Source: Acridotheres tristis
Taxonomy: Eukaryota > Chordata > Aves > Passeriformes > Sturnidae
Assembly: GCA_037013685.1 (NCBI GenBank)
Contig: CM072895.1
Span: 9,026,463 to 9,090,462, forward strand
Length of the DNA stretch: 64,000 nucleotides
Direction of reading: 5' to 3'
The notes beneath the pieces are model-generated. The model worked only from the letters and a program-made list of their open reading frames with translations. It did no database searches and was not told where the DNA came from. The position numbers and the translations under genes were made by a program. Shown here one piece after another: positions 12,401-25,149 of the stretch (position 1 is the first letter of the stretch; each line of letters begins with the position of its first letter).

Positions 12401-14275
12401 AAGGCTGCTTTCAGGCTAGGAGCCTTTTCTTGCTGAGCATAAATAAATCAGCTGATTTCTTGTTGTGCTCCAAGAGCCTGCCATCCAAGAAAGCAATGCA
12501 CAAAGGCAGAACTGATAGAGGGGATGACTTTAACCATGAAGGTAGTTTTTCTGCACTTGAGGTTTGTTCCTAGAAAACAGCACAACTTGGACTTGGAGCA
12601 TCCCAAAATTTTGGATCCATGGGGTTTTTTTCTTTGGTACCTTGTATTGTTAAGGAGACCTAATCAAGTACAGCACTTCCAGGGATCAAAGTACACTATG
12701 TAGATGAGAGCATCATCATAAGAAAAATAACTCTTTCCTCTGAAACAAGAAATCCACAAAGAAATCTGAGAGGTCTTTAAACCAGCAGTGAACCTCTTAT
12801 TTGAGTATTATCTGAACACTGTTTAGTGTTGAGTTCTGACACATCTACCAGTTCCAAAACATGAAACGACTGGACAGACAGAATAATACTTTCAACCTGT
12901 CTGACCCCCTCATAGTTTCTCATAGAAACTGTGGCACAGAAGCAGCCCACAGTGGTCCAACCTTGGACAACAGTGAGTCCAACCACAAGACACAAAGTTG
13001 AGGACAAATGACCCCTGAGGCCACACTGCTCATTGAGCAGGCTGATGTTACACGTTCTGGACTTTCTGTCTTCCTCCTGCTGCCACCCCCTGCGCTCAGA
13101 ACCCTTGATGTGGGGTGGAGCACACAGGAAGAGCTGCCCGAAGCTGCGGTGGATGTGATCCCCACACGCCTGTGGGGTGATAAGCAGAGGCACAGCAGAG
13201 TGTCAGGAAGGATGCGTTTGTGGTTATGTGGTTCAGCCACGGCCAAGAAAATCAGTCTCCACCATAACATCTTTGCTTTGTTGGAAGTGAAACCTTTCAT
13301 GTGGCTGTGAGGCTCCGAGAGCAGGAGGCAGCTTGGTGCTCTGCTGGTAGAAGCTGGATAGCTGAGATCCATTGGGATCCTGATAGGCACATGGACAGAG
13401 GACAGGGACAATTTGATCACTGTGTTAGAGCCAGGTTAGACAAAAAAGGATGGATTATGGAAAGTTAGCACAAAGCTAGAGAACATTTTGAGGTTTAAAG
13501 TGGATCAAAGGTGTCCATCTCAGAAGGGAAATGTGCTTGAACATATTGTTTTTATGGACACCATCTCCAGCTACATGGGATCACTGGAGACTTCTTTCCA
13601 CATCATTCAGTGAAGGAAGAGAAGCCAAGGAAAACCAGACTTGGAAGGCAGAGAATAGCCCAGATCATGAGTCTTGTGGGGCAAAATATATGCAGGTGGG
13701 AGGATACTTGCCAAACTAAACCCAGGTTTTCCTGCTGTAGAGAGGTTGGGAGAAAGGTTCAACCAATGCTTGAAGAGACAAGTGGAATTCTCATGGTCCA
13801 CCCGACCAGAAAGGACCAATCTACTTTCATACACAGACCCAGCACACAAGAAATTCTCCATATACAGCCTCTATAATGCTTTAGTCCAGCTGGAACGAGC
13901 CTGAAGGCACAACTGAAGAATGGGGTTGGGGGAAGTGAGTTATGGGATGATGCTTTGGAGTGCCTGGCAGGATTAATCCATGATTCCCCAAGGTAAAATG
14001 TAGGTTCTCACAGTGGTGAGAGCAAATAAAACTGCTGATGCAAATGAGGACTGGCCAAATGAGAGGTCTATTAAGTAACAGACATAATGTACCCGGTGTA
14101 CCCACTTGCCTGTGTTCTATTTTCAGTATTTCCTATATTCAGTACGTGTCTCCTGTTTCACCCTGGCAAGTGACACATGCACATATCTCCACAGAGCAGG
14201 GTTAGGGTAGGAGTGCTGACTCTGTAACAACTCCTCATCAGTGCCTCAGGTGGGATGTTCCCAATTCTGGTTTAG
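6448..14275. other. Noncoding unique sequence
   Basis: Nearly 8 kb without a recognised repeat or gene apart from the CpG cluster at 8357 and a poly-A run at about 9546-9559. The minus-strand frame at 12920-13420 (166 codons) is the longest in the window. It is overlapped by frames on the other strand and by another minus-strand frame, is Ser-rich, and matches nothing I know. Confidence 0.6.
8357..8391. other. Tight CpG cluster in AT-rich DNA
   Basis: Five CpGs occur in about 35 bp ('tgcgaccggtggtttggctc' then 'gcagcgttgtgcgtgc'), with almost none nearby. No gene or repeat explains it. It may be a short regulatory core or chance. Confidence 0.3.
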
Positions 14276-14597
14276 AAATATAGAATCAGGGAGTGGTTTG
14301 GATTGGAAGGGACCTCAAAGACCATTTAGCTCCAATTCCTCCAGTCATGGGCAGGGACACATTCCACTAGACCAGGTTGCTCAGAGTCCCATCCAGCCTG
14401 GCCTTGAGCACTTCCAGGGATGGGGCATCCACAGCTTCTCTGAGAAACCTGTGCCACTTCCTCACCATTCTCACAATAAATAATTCCTTCCTAATATCTA
14501 ATCTAAACCCTCTGTCCTCTTTCAGTTTAAAGCCGTTATCCTTCATTCTGTCACTACATACTCTTGAAAAGCTTCCCTCTCCAACCCATCTCCAAAG
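14276..14597 (-). mobile_element. CR1 LINE, 3' end (antisense)
   Basis: On the plus strand this is the reverse complement of a CR1 3' end. In order: 'tagaatcagggagtggtttg', 'gattggaagggacctcaaag', 'accatttagctccaattcct', 'catgggcagggacacattcc', 'actagaccaggttgctcaga', 'tccagcctggccttgagcac', 'ttccagggatggggcatcca', then 'cacaataaataattccttcc', 'taatatctaatctaaaccct' and the 'tctttcagtttaaagccgtt' block. Similarity stops after 'ccctctccaacccatctcc', giving a copy of about 320 bp. It is the longest CR1 in the window. The minus-strand open frame at 14367-14831 takes its C-terminal half from this non-coding tail. Confidence 0.92.
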
Positions 14598-14942
14598 TAT
14601 GGTTAAGCTAAACCATTTGAGAGCAGGCTTAGGATGGAAATGTGTGTCTACATGGGTAACTGCTTCATGATGCCAGCACTGGGGACACTGCTCCATGGTT
14701 TTGGGACTAATTGGAAGAACCGACATGAAGGAGAAAGCACATGATAATAGAGACATGATGTCAGGATGGCACCACAGTGAGAAAGTCAGATTGCTCCCAG
14801 CAAAAATATTCTGTGGGTGGCATGAAAACATTCCTTCTGGCTTTTGTCCATTTTTATTGACAGAACCATCAGTTGCTATGACCTAGGAATTTTTGTTCAG
14901 TTTGTTTAGCTATGATTTATGGTGTAAGTTAAAAAAACTCTG

Positions 14943-14991
14943 AACCAATAAACGCACAGTATTATTGGTTTGTTACAGAAAAAAAAAAAAA
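14943..14991 (+). other. Inverted CCAAT hairpin followed by poly-A
   Basis: 'aaccaataa' (14943-14951) and 'ttattggtt' (14962-14970) are perfect 9-base inverted repeats with a 10-base loop. A 13-base A run follows at 14979-14991. They contain two opposed CCAAT boxes. They could also be the tail of a small retroposed RNA, but no parent RNA was recognised. Confidence 0.4.
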
Positions 14992-15639
14992 TCCTTCCTG
15001 ACAGCACTAAAAGATTTTATCCACTGCAGTTACTGAAGCCCTGAAATAAAGCTTTTGGGCTCTGGCTACAGGGGTGGTTTGATGCTTGACTCTTTCCCTT
15101 TAGTCCAAAGGAAAGCAATCTCTCAAACAGAGTCAGGGTCTCGTGTCCAGTACCTAACAAATGGAAGGGGAATGGGAGAGAGACAGAGCACATTCCACAG
15201 CCTGGTGTGTTTAAGGAAAGGGGTATAGCTTTCACTCTCCTGCTGTTAGACAATAATGCGCTGACTGAAAATGTCAAGCTTCAGTTTAAACAAAATAAAA
15301 GACTAGAGGGCCCAGGGCAGAGAATTTAAACACATATTAATTAAGGCTGGTAATACCCTGACATTTGCTGGATTTTTAATAAACTGATTAATATTTCTCC
15401 TTCATATTTCCATTACATGAAATCAGTGTAGCACAATTAATTTCAACAAGTTTGGTCAAAGGGTGCTGAAGGAAAATGAACATGCAGCATCACAGATTTG
15501 AATTAGAAGTACTCTCACTCTGAGTGAGTAATGTGGAAACCCATTGCCCTCCACATGACAAAATTGCAGCTCAGGACTTTGAGAGGAATTTATTTACTTT
15601 CAGCAAGTGATTAACTTAAAGAGTAATAATTACACAAAA

Positions 15640-15657
15640 AAAAGAAGAAGAAGAAGG
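15640..15657 (+). repeat. (AAG)n microsatellite
   Basis: About five AAG units follow an A run. Confidence 0.9.
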
Positions 15658-17437
15658 CAGAGAGAATAAATTATTACCGTGGCCTCAAGAATGGAACAGA
15701 ATGGAGGGAAAGAATCTCATATGTGGAAGCACAACACTTATGTGTGTATTAGCATGAAGTCTCAGCTCTGTATGTTCATAATTAAACAACATGGAAAAAG
15801 AATTTTTTGGGGAAGATGTTGAAGGTTCAGTTGTTATTGTAGCAACGAGCACTAGAGTGACATCTCTTTACGAGGTTTTAACTCTTTAGGGGCACTTATG
15901 CCAGTGGTTCAGAAGTTACCAGTGCCCAACCAGAGCAGCAACACTTCCACACAACTTGTAATTCAGTGTCATAGGTTGCTGTAAATGTTTCAAATCTCTC
16001 TGGGATAGCTCCTTCCTCTTTTGTTAACTACAACAATATTTCTTTACGTGATGAGAGGATTCAGTCATAGCCTGGGTCCCTGTTGTGCAAACTTTGGTTG
16101 AAACACCCAAGAAGCAGAGGTCTGGCCCAGGGCCATCTGGGAAGTTTAAGCATGAGTTACAGCTCGGGATAAAACAGCACAGCAATAACACAAGCCACTA
16201 TGCTGGTAAAAATCGAGATACAGAGCACAACCCCAGTGCCTGAAGAAAAGCAATTGCACCGGCGCTGACTCTTGCATCACTTAATGTGTTCTAACACACT
16301 TACTCAATCACAGCCATCCTGAAAAAGTCACATGCACATGACCATGCTCTCCTCCTGCTAGTAAGAGAAATTTGTGTGCATTGGGGTATTAACTTTGCTT
16401 GAAGAAGCCCTGGGGTGCAGTTATTGTAGAAAGAAATGGACTGAGAATGTACATTCTGTAATAAAGAGAAATTTTCTAGTGTTTAAAATGTTAGTTCTCA
16501 CACTAAACACATGGCATTCAAATCCTACACATAAGAAAGTTCAAGCAGAGAACAGCTGGACATCCTCTTTTCAGATTTTAGTGAAATTCTAGATTTTGAA
16601 AATAAAGTATTCCCATTTCTTCACTTTTTTTTGAACTATCAATCTACCAAATTTTGAAATAAAAACCTGAGAATCTTGAAATGTAAATAAACTGCAGATG
16701 AACAAAAGTGAAAGATATTTCAAATAAACATTAGAAGGGGATTTTTTCATTTGACTTCAAAGCGACAGAAAGTGGTTTTGTATTAGATTGTGGCTGTTAT
16801 AATTATGCTTTTGTTATTGCCAGTATTAATAAAATACTTGTATTCACTAAAGCCTAAGAATGTTTACCAGAGACCCATGTGCTGGGTATTTTACTGATGT
16901 TTATTTGAAATACTGTCCTTGCCTCAAAAAACTTCCAATTTACTGTTGCACCCGAGAGAACAGAGAAGAAAAGAGTTGCTTAGCACAGGAGCCGGATTAT
17001 CCCAGTCACAGGAGATACATCAAACCCCAGTCCATCATCATCAAGGGTAACACAGGAGACCTGAGGTGACCCAGGCAAGATCAAAATGCTCACTTAGTGA
17101 GCAGTAGACCTGACCTGAAGAGCCTACAGATTAAATAGATGCAGAAATGGCTGAGAGGAGAAGAAAAGAGACAGGAAAATATTAATTCAGTCTTACAAAT
17201 CAAAGGTAAAAATCTTCAGCAGTGGGCTAGCAGAGCATGGCATGGTGGAAGAGTTTCCCAAAATCATCCAGATACAGCAGCTGCCTATTGTCCCAGGCTG
17301 GTATTAAAACCCCAAGGACATTATTTGCAGATAGCACAACACATGGCAGGGAGGGTGTCTGAGAAGAAAGTGCTCCAAGGGACTTATTATGGTGTGCAGA
17401 ATCTCATACAGGCTGGTACAGTGCTTACACAGGCAGA

Positions 17438-17710
17438 GAGGGATGGGACAGAGAACAGTTTCCAACTAAAAGGGGAGAGATTTGATTTGATGTTGGGAAG
17501 AAATTCTTTGCCCAAAGGGTGGTGAGGCACTGGCACAGGTTGCCTGGGGATATTGTGGGTGCCACATTCCTGGAAATGTTCAAAGCCAGGGTGGATGGGA
17601 CTTTGAGCAAGCAGATCGAGAAAGTGGCATCCCTGCCCATGGCAGGGGCTTTGGAATGACAATCTTTAAGGTCTTTTCCAACACAAACTATTCTGTTGAA
17701 GCTATGATTA
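17438..17710 (+). mobile_element. CR1 LINE, 3' end (sense)
   Basis: A classic CR1 tail: 'gggatgggacagagaacagt', 'ttccaactaaaaggggagag', 'ttgggaagaaattctttgcc', 'gggtggtgaggcactggcac', 'aggttgcctggggatattgt', 'cctggaaatgttcaaagcca', 'gggtggatgggactttgagc', 'gcccatggcaggggctttgg', 'atctttaaggtcttttccaa' and 'cacaaactattctgttgaag'. It is about 270 bp long and truncated at its 5' end. A lesion occurs where consensus has 'aacctggtctagtgg'; here it reads 'aagcagatcgagaaag'. The plus-strand frame 17139-17525 ends inside it and is not a gene. Confidence 0.92.
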
Positions 17711-18944
17711 ATTAGCACAGCTCAAGGAGCTACCAGCACCCCTCCAGGCCATTGTCACTGATTATTTGGATGCTCTTGCTGAAACTGCAAAGTCTTACAC
17801 CTACAAAAAATGCCTTCCTTGGGGTCTGTGCCAAGGCTTCCTACTACTAGAGCAGGCCAAGGGCTTTGATACCTGCCCAGGTACCTAAATCCAACCTCTG
17901 ACCTCAGCTCTTCCCTGGAATCTGAGCTCCTTCCAGCAGAGCTTGATGGACAGGAGACCTGTTTGCTTTTATACCTCCAGCACTTCCCACTTGGCACTGA
18001 AATGTTACAGATTTCAATCAATACATCAGGCTGGGAACTGCAGCAGAACAGACCTGCTGTAGGATGCCTCTGGGCAAGGGTTTTCTGCTGCTCAAATCAG
18101 TCCTAACTCCTTCCCACAGCTCCTCTGGAGGCTCTGGAGCTGCTGGCAGCTCCAAGTGCTGACAGAGATGTCAGAGAACGTCATCTCCCAGATGCTGGAG
18201 GTCATGATCATAACGTGGTATTTTTTGAGGCATACAAGGAAGAAAAGTTTTGAATTTATGCAGTCATGTTTCCCCTCTTACTGTGTAACCTCAGCTCAGC
18301 AGGTGACAAAAGAAGATGGTTCCTCTCTCTACAGCCAAACAAGCATTCCTAGGGCAGAGCTTTTGTACAGTCACACTCATCACTTAGGTTTCATTAACAC
18401 TACACAAACCCACAGAGGATGTGCAGAGAGATTCCTTCCAGCTTCTATGGGGCACTACCAGTGTCAATCATGGCACACAGACTACAGCCCTCCTGTCTCC
18501 ACTTTAAATTAAGTCTTTAAATATGGGCCAAATATGATGGATTTATAAACAGCTGCTTAGGGAAGGAAATGCTGCAGGAGATTCATTACACTGTGGTCAA
18601 ACAGCTGATGCTGAAGCATTGCAAAACCCATAGGGTTTCCAGGAGGAGCTTGGCATGAAGGTGGTGAAGGAACAGTACAGGCTGCAGAAGCCATGTCACC
18701 CTGGACAGACAGATACGACATAGAAATTACTGAAGATGGTGGTGGCCACAGAAAGAATAGGGATCTGGGAAATACCCAGCCCAGTTAGAAGAGATCTGGG
18801 ATGTGGAATAGATAGGAATACTGGATCCCAAATAAGACGAGTTCAGCTCCTTCATTTCTAGGGCAGTCGTCCCTATAACTCGTGCAACTCAAGAGATAAG
18901 CTCTTTGTGATGGATGCTGGTGATTTGGGCATTAGATTTACAGC
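17711..18944. other. Noncoding unique sequence
   Basis: Unique sequence between a CR1 copy and the MIR-like remnant. The longest frame is 118 codons (18156-18512, plus) and resembles nothing known. Confidence 0.6.
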
Positions 18945-19180
18945 TTGTTTTACAGGACTAGGAGTCTGGAGACCTGGATTCTTGTCTCTTGACTCTGCTG
19001 TGGATTTTCTGAATAACTGAAGCTCAGTGCACAGACTCCTGGTCAGCCCCAGAGCTGGCTGTAGGAATCCCTCCTACAACCTACAGGGCCAGCTTTGTAA
19101 ACAGGGAAATTGGCCCCGATTCTGTGAGCCTCCATTTCCTAAACTGTTGCTGGTATTATCCTCCCACAGAGATTTGGTTT
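18945..19180 (+). mobile_element. MIR-like SINE remnant, diverged and interrupted
   Basis: Two blocks in the right order match the tRNA-derived MIR SINE. The first, at about 18953-19000, 'ggactaggagtctggagacc' then 'tggattcttgtctcttgact' then 'ctgc', corresponds to 'ggactctggagccagac..ctgggttc..ctctgcc'. The second, at about 19120-19165, 'ctgtgagcctccatttccta' then 'aactgttgctggtattatc', corresponds to 'ctgagcctcagtttcctcatctgtaaaatggggataata'. The gap between the blocks is longer than in consensus, so an insertion must be assumed. The match is plausible but weaker than the one at 47790. Confidence 0.45.
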
Positions 19181-20470
19181 ATTCATGTGCACAAAGAGTA
19201 ACAAATGCAGGGACAGAGGGATGGAAAAGGGAGCCAGATAAAAGTGTTATCTGAAATCTCATCAGCACATAGCCAAGTGAAGCTGTATCAAAGGGGGCAG
19301 AGGAAACTGTTGTTTCCCCTCCAGTCCTTCACTCACAGCCACCCCAGCAGCGACCTGACCAGAAGGAGACTGAGTTGATACTGAAAAACAGAAAACAGCC
19401 ACTCCTCAGGACTATCTGGGACTACCCCAAATAAAACCTACAGAAAACAGGCTCATAAACACTCGGTGCTCATTCAGCACAAGTCATCTGATCATCTTGG
19501 GGCAGCTTACCACGTCTGGCTAGAGAGCAGCAAGCCCAAACATTTCTGAATAGCAGACTAAGTTAGATGACTAAATATGGTATTTTTTTATGAACTTGGA
19601 GGACCCACTTTGGAGTGTTTGGCCCAGGATTGATTCCTTTTGAGACCCAGGCCTTTGATCTCACTGCTAGACAAAATAATTAAGGGAATTGAAATACAAT
19701 CAAGGTTTCTTTCCAGCTTAAAAAAAAAAAAAGAAAAAACCCAACAACTTGGATATCTTTGTTGGACTCTTCAGATAAAACATCACATAGAAAAAAAATC
19801 CATGGTATCTCTTGAGCTTATTCTACCAGCTCCCTTCTTTTAAGCTGACATGTGAAGCTGCTCAGATCTTTTATTGGGAGGCAGAAAAATTGGAAGGATC
19901 AGGTATTGCTGGGGGAATGCACAACGTAAAATCAGACCCTTTTTTTCCCACTAAGGTCCATTACCTAAAACACTCTTTTCATACTGAATGCCTCAGCTGA
20001 GAGATTCGGCTTTGAAATGTGGTTTCTGTTTGTAAAGAAAGTTTTCTCTTTTTTTGCACACACAGATTTGGTAATTTCATTTGTGATTCAATTTTTTTTC
20101 ACCTATTTGATGGATTCACTTTAGTGACATAAGGATGGTCTGCATCCCTCACAAAACACACAGGAGAATCCAGATCGGGAGCAGGAAGGAGAAGAGGTCC
20201 AAATCCCAAGACTGGAGAAGGATTTGATGGGTTCCTGCTGTCTCCTGCCACCCAGTCTCAGGTCTCAGGACTGGGTCAGAACAGCCTAGTGGCACTTTTT
20301 CTCCTCCTCAGCAGGGAACTAGAGTGGCAGAGTGGTTGAGAGGGTCTCCTATTGGTCCAAAGGTGCCAACTGGCACGTCGTTATTAACTGTCCCAAATTA
20401 ACCCCATTAGGAAGGAATATCTGGTAATATTACATTATCAGGGGCAGGATGTGAGCTTTGATATAAGAAT
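19181..20470. other. Noncoding unique sequence
   Basis: AT-rich DNA with an A-rich run near 19720-19740. No gene or clear repeat was seen. Confidence 0.6.
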
Positions 20471-20540
20471 ATGGGGGGTGCTGGACTAGGATAATCTTTA
20501 AGGTCCCTTCAAATCCAAACCATTCCATGATTATGTGAAT
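20471..20540 (+). mobile_element. CR1 LINE 3' terminal scrap (sense)
   Basis: Only the last 70 bp or so of a CR1 is present: 'ggggggtgctggactaggat' (consensus 'gggggttggactagatgat'), then 'aatctttaaggtcccttcaa' and 'atccaaaccattccatgatt', with a degenerate octamer end. The copy is extremely 5'-truncated and lies between unrelated unique sequences. Confidence 0.85.
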
Positions 20541-23500
20541 CTGGAGTAAAGAGATAAAGCAAATACACCACAGTAACTTCAACGGCCTGTCTGGAGACTA
20601 GGTTCTTCAAGTAGTCTGCATCACTCATGAGGACTAAAGGAGTCACCTCTAATTGTGCCAGCAGAAAATTTCAATGCCTAGAGAGCAAGGGATGAGTGAA
20701 GCTTCTGCTGCTATCAACAATCAAACCGTGTCTCTGGGCTTAAGCTGTTGTTCAAGAGCCAGTGCCTGGAAGTTTAGTGAAAAACCACTATCTTCCTAAA
20801 AGGGCACTGGCTTTATCCTTCACACTCACCTTCTATCCTGACAGAACTTTCTCCCCCCTGTACCCCCACCTCCACCTTTCCACATGCCTTTATCTCTTGC
20901 TTTCCTTTTTTTTCCCTTTCATGCTGAGGTCCTGGCAAGGTAGGAAGGCAGAAGACTGGATTTCCTCATCACTGAGCCAGTTAAAATGGCTATTTTGGTG
21001 ATGATCCCAGCCTTGGATATGTTGCCAGCACTGAAGCAAACCCAGTGTGACCACACAGTCAGTGAGTCCTGGGCTGGCTTTGAAACTCTTTGGAGCAAGC
21101 ACATCCCACTCCTTGCAAGCATTTTGTACAACATTCCTTAATCTTACATTTTGTTCTCTGGGAGTACATTTGTTATTAATCACTGGCTTGCACATTAATA
21201 CAGTGCTTTATAACAGTTAAACCAGATATTCCATCCTAGCAACTCAAATTAATATTTGTTTGAATAATCTATTTAAGATGATGTCTGGCCAGCAGTGTGG
21301 TCTGGCTGGAAGCACTCTGCTCTCCCAAGCGGACGTTTTCATTTGGTTTGTTCCATATTTTATTCCTCTGCTCTTATTTTATATCATTCCTCCAAATCTT
21401 CCATTCAAATTGCTTTCTCCAGCAATGGTTCCTCTTGTGTTCAGCCCATGAAGGTCAAAGTACTTTTTTTCATTGCTTGTCCTAATCCTCTGGGACAAGT
21501 GGCTCTATTGAAACCAAATATTTTTGAGGAACTTATTTTTGTAGCTTTTTGTACTACTTAAGATTCAAGTTGAGACACATATGCTGGGTACCAATTATGT
21601 ATGTTACATGAAACAAAACATGTTGGTTTTGTGTATCTACGTGCATCTGCATTTATTCTATCACTTTGCAGCATGGCAGTTAATTAAGTGTTTGATCACA
21701 CTGGTGTTGTTTCAAGGACTGTCTTCTGCAAGATCAAAGTCCTTCTGTATTAATTAAATTCCACCATGATAAAAATTAAGCAAAACCAAAGAAGAATCAG
21801 ATACTGATTTGGAGTGGATATAAATGTTCTCTTTTTTTTGGGAGATTAAGCCTGAAGCCAACTTCCACAGGTCAAACTTATCTCTAAAAAACACAAACGA
21901 GCAGCGACCCATGTCCAGTAGTAATTTCTCCACTGAATCATAGTCAGTGTCTGGTCCAAAGTCCTTCTGTGTCTTGAGAAAGCATGAATATTTCTGGCTT
22001 AGGTTGGCCACAGACTGCCTTGGAAAACAAAATTTTCAGAACTGTTCATTTTCGGAATGTTGCAGGGGCAAAAATTTGCTTTGACAACAGCCCTCTGAGG
22101 GACAGGGATCAGCGTGACGTGCCCTGACTTCACACGATGCTGTGAACACAACCTGTGCCGTGGCAGTCAGCTCTGCACCACATCCACAGAGAATAAACCT
22201 TTGGAAAGAGGTGAAAACACAACTTTTCCAGACATCAGGATTTTTCAAAGCCTAAGACACTACACGTGCTCTGGGACATTATGGTTCCCTTTTAGCTGAG
22301 TATGTTTTCAGAAATCTATTTCCAGCTACTCTGACTGCAAAAAAGTGTGAATGACTGGTTCCCCACGTGTACTAGGATAAGGATTATATTGTATCATATG
22401 AAATTTTCCCATCATCTAAAAACTGTTTCCTGTAGCAATTTTCACTGAGACTAAAAGATACCTTTTATTTTTCCAGAAGAACAAATTATTTTTCTTCAGT
22501 TACAAAACAGCCCATAAGCAACAATGACCAGTTTAAAAATTCCCTCCTCAACCAAGGGAATTCAAGGTGGTGTTTTTTAAGTATACTCAATTGAGATTAA
22601 TGGATTCCTTCCTTGAAAAGCTGCATTTAAATTGATAACCACAAAAAAAGACTTCCAAGAGCAAATTTTACAAACCATTACAGAGGATTCCCTTAATTTG
22701 AAGTCTTCCCAAAAAAGTGAGAATCACTATGTTGTGATTCCTTGCTTGATTTATATTAGTCAAATAGTTGTTGGTAGAAGAAGCCAGCAGAAACCAGAGC
22801 AGTGATCTGCGTTTGTATTGTTTAAGGATTTCCCTATCCAATTTCAAATATTTATTCCTAGAGACACAGACTATAGCATGTCTCCACCATACAAATATTC
22901 ATATTCACCTCCAGTTACATTAATCCAAGCACACACTGCACAATTGCTGCAAATTATATGTCCCTTTTTGATTATAAAGTAGAAAGCATTAATATAGTGC
23001 CAAGATTGTTGATCACATTACCATCTCTTAAAAAATCCATCACCATATTCTCCCTGGTATTCCAGAAATAGACAAATCCTGAGTTTGATGAACCTTGCAC
23101 TCTCCTGAGTCCACATCCACTTCTCTAGAAGCCAGATCTAGACTATGAAAATCTTCTCCCCAAGGATGGAGAATTACCAGAGGGCCTCAGCACCCACAGA
23201 ATCAAGTGAGAAATCAACCTATTCAAACTGACCATCCCACAAAAATTTCTGTGCATCCTTCACTCAATCAGAAATGATAATTGCAAAACAGTGGTCCATA
23301 ATTCGTATACCTGGAAATATATTTTCTCCTAAAGGCCAGAAAAGAGGATTAAGAATTAGTGAGATATAGTTACATCTGTGCTCAATTGTAGATATGTAGA
23401 AAAGCTACTGTGCTGTAAGACAAACTGGGAGTTTTAACCAGATATTATGGGTTGTTGGATCACTGAACACAGAGCATGTTTACTACAATACAACCAGATT

Positions 23501-25149
23501 TTACACAACGATTACACCTTTAAACCTTTGCATTCTCTTTTTATGTACCGCTGTTAGGAGGATGTAACAATTTTATCATTCTGTTCTTACGTGTAAGACC
23601 TTGTCTTTGGTCTTGAGATTAATCCAGGACAAACCTATTCTATCAGCTCACTTCTGAAACTAAAGAGTTTTCAGCTAATCTTTGTAGAAATTTATTGCAA
23701 TCAAATTTGCTCAGTACCCCACACTTACTTTAAAAGCTCTTTTTGTCCATGACCTTGGTGGGAAAGCAGTATGCTCCATTACTATTTTTCTTCCATATTG
23801 TTTATGTTGAAGAGCAGCTGGTCCTTTTTGAATATCCCACTATTTGACTCAAAGACTGAGTATTTTATCTCCCCTTAAGAGTTTTGTAACTCCTCTTCTA
23901 ACCAACACTTCCCTTGACCTCACTGCCACCTTCACCATCCATAGAAGAAAGGCTGGAATGGGGATTTGAAAAACAAAAATGGTGTATGATTTTCATCCTG
24001 CATCACTAGAATTTCTAACTCTAATTCTAACTCTAATTCTATAATTTCTAACTCTTAGTGGGGCCAAAATGCACACAGTACCGACTGAACTCATAAAAAA
24101 ACTATTTCTCACTGATTTATGGAACTGAGAGGAGACAAAGGAGAGATTTCTCCTGAAAAACTGAGGGCCTGCTTTATGATGCTTGGGTTTGCTTTTAATA
24201 AAACTTTTGGAAAGAAGAAGCGGGAGCAAATGTTTCCCGGTTTTGATATTATCATTAAAAAGTTCCAGTGTTTCTTAAAACCTCCTCTAACACTAAGCCC
24301 TTGCAGCTCCTGATTAAGTCCATGGGAACTGGCAGCCCTTCCAGAAACGAACCCTCTAAATGCTGGCTCGTGGCAACCAACTTCACATCCAGCCAATTCC
24401 TGAGTCTTTATCCCGGTTTTACTCAGCCTTTACTCAATCAAAGCTCTCACTCAGGGGCAGTAAATAAGGACTCTAGCAACTGGCCCAAAGGATAGGTTCC
24501 ACGGCATGCAAGGCAACTCTTATTAAGTGTGGGCGTTAGTCAGCAATAAGCCCTCCTCCAGCTCTTAAACTTTTGGTGTTCCCACAAGGGAAGCTATTGA
24601 AAGCCTGTGCTTTGTAAGTTCAATTCCCTTTGCTGGCTTATAACACAGCTGCTATATATTATCTTATACATTTGACCACAAAGGTGCATTCTATAGGCAA
24701 GATTCATCCACTCCTGCCATCCCTTTTTATTTATTCACCGCTTTTCAGCATAATGTTTGGGGACCCTGTTCTCAGCCACTTGTACACTTCAGCACTTGAA
24801 ACACACCAAGAGGGACAATCGCTTGACTGATATCTCCATCTCAGTATCTATACCCGTCTCTCTGTTTCTCTAGCTTTCTACCCAAGCCATTGTGTGCACC
24901 AATTGTGCTATCATAAAGCGGAGTGTTGGGCTGTTTTGTGATGATGAAGAACCATGCAATCACAAGCTTTATTGCATACCATCCCATCCAGTGACCCCTG
25001 TTCTTATCATGAGAGCCCATTCAAGGGGAAATTACACCAGACTTCAACGGGGAAAGTGTCCCTCTGTTTCCAGGCTATTCAGGACAAAAGGTGAGAACCA
25101 CAGAACAAGCCTCTTCTGCTTTAATTGTGAAATGTTTTGAGCAATTGGA
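20541..25149. other. Noncoding unique sequence
   Basis: AT-rich DNA with one 12-bp tandem repeat (24009) and a 7-base inverted repeat at 22721-22740. Frames are 101 codons or shorter. No gene or mobile element was recognised. Confidence 0.6.
24009..24054 (+). repeat. Imperfect 12-bp tandem repeat (ctaactctaatt)n
   Basis: About three to four imperfect copies of 'ctaactctaatt' occur. The sequence is superficially like a telomeric or subtelomeric motif but does not contain TTAGGG arrays. Confidence 0.8.

Larger units (their letters stand above)
14598..17437. other. Noncoding unique sequence
   Basis: AT-rich DNA between two CR1 copies in opposite orientation. It contains the CCAAT hairpin with poly-A and an (AAG)n tract. 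No gene was recognised. Confidence 0.6.

Noticed and set aside
12920..13420. 166-codon minus-strand open frame, longest in the window
   Set aside because: It resembles no protein family, overlaps open frames on both strands and shows no exon structure. This length is expected by chance in 64 kb.
14367..14831. 154-codon minus-strand open frame
   Set aside because: Its C-terminal half (ending ...DGTLSNLV) is the translation of the CR1 3' non-coding tail, a common source of false gene models in birds.
17139..17525. 128-codon plus-strand open frame
   Set aside because: Its last third is CR1 tail sequence and the rest matches nothing recognised.
24009..24054. Telomere-like repeat
   Set aside because: The unit is 'ctaactctaatt', not CCCTAA/TTAGGG, and only a few imperfect copies occur.
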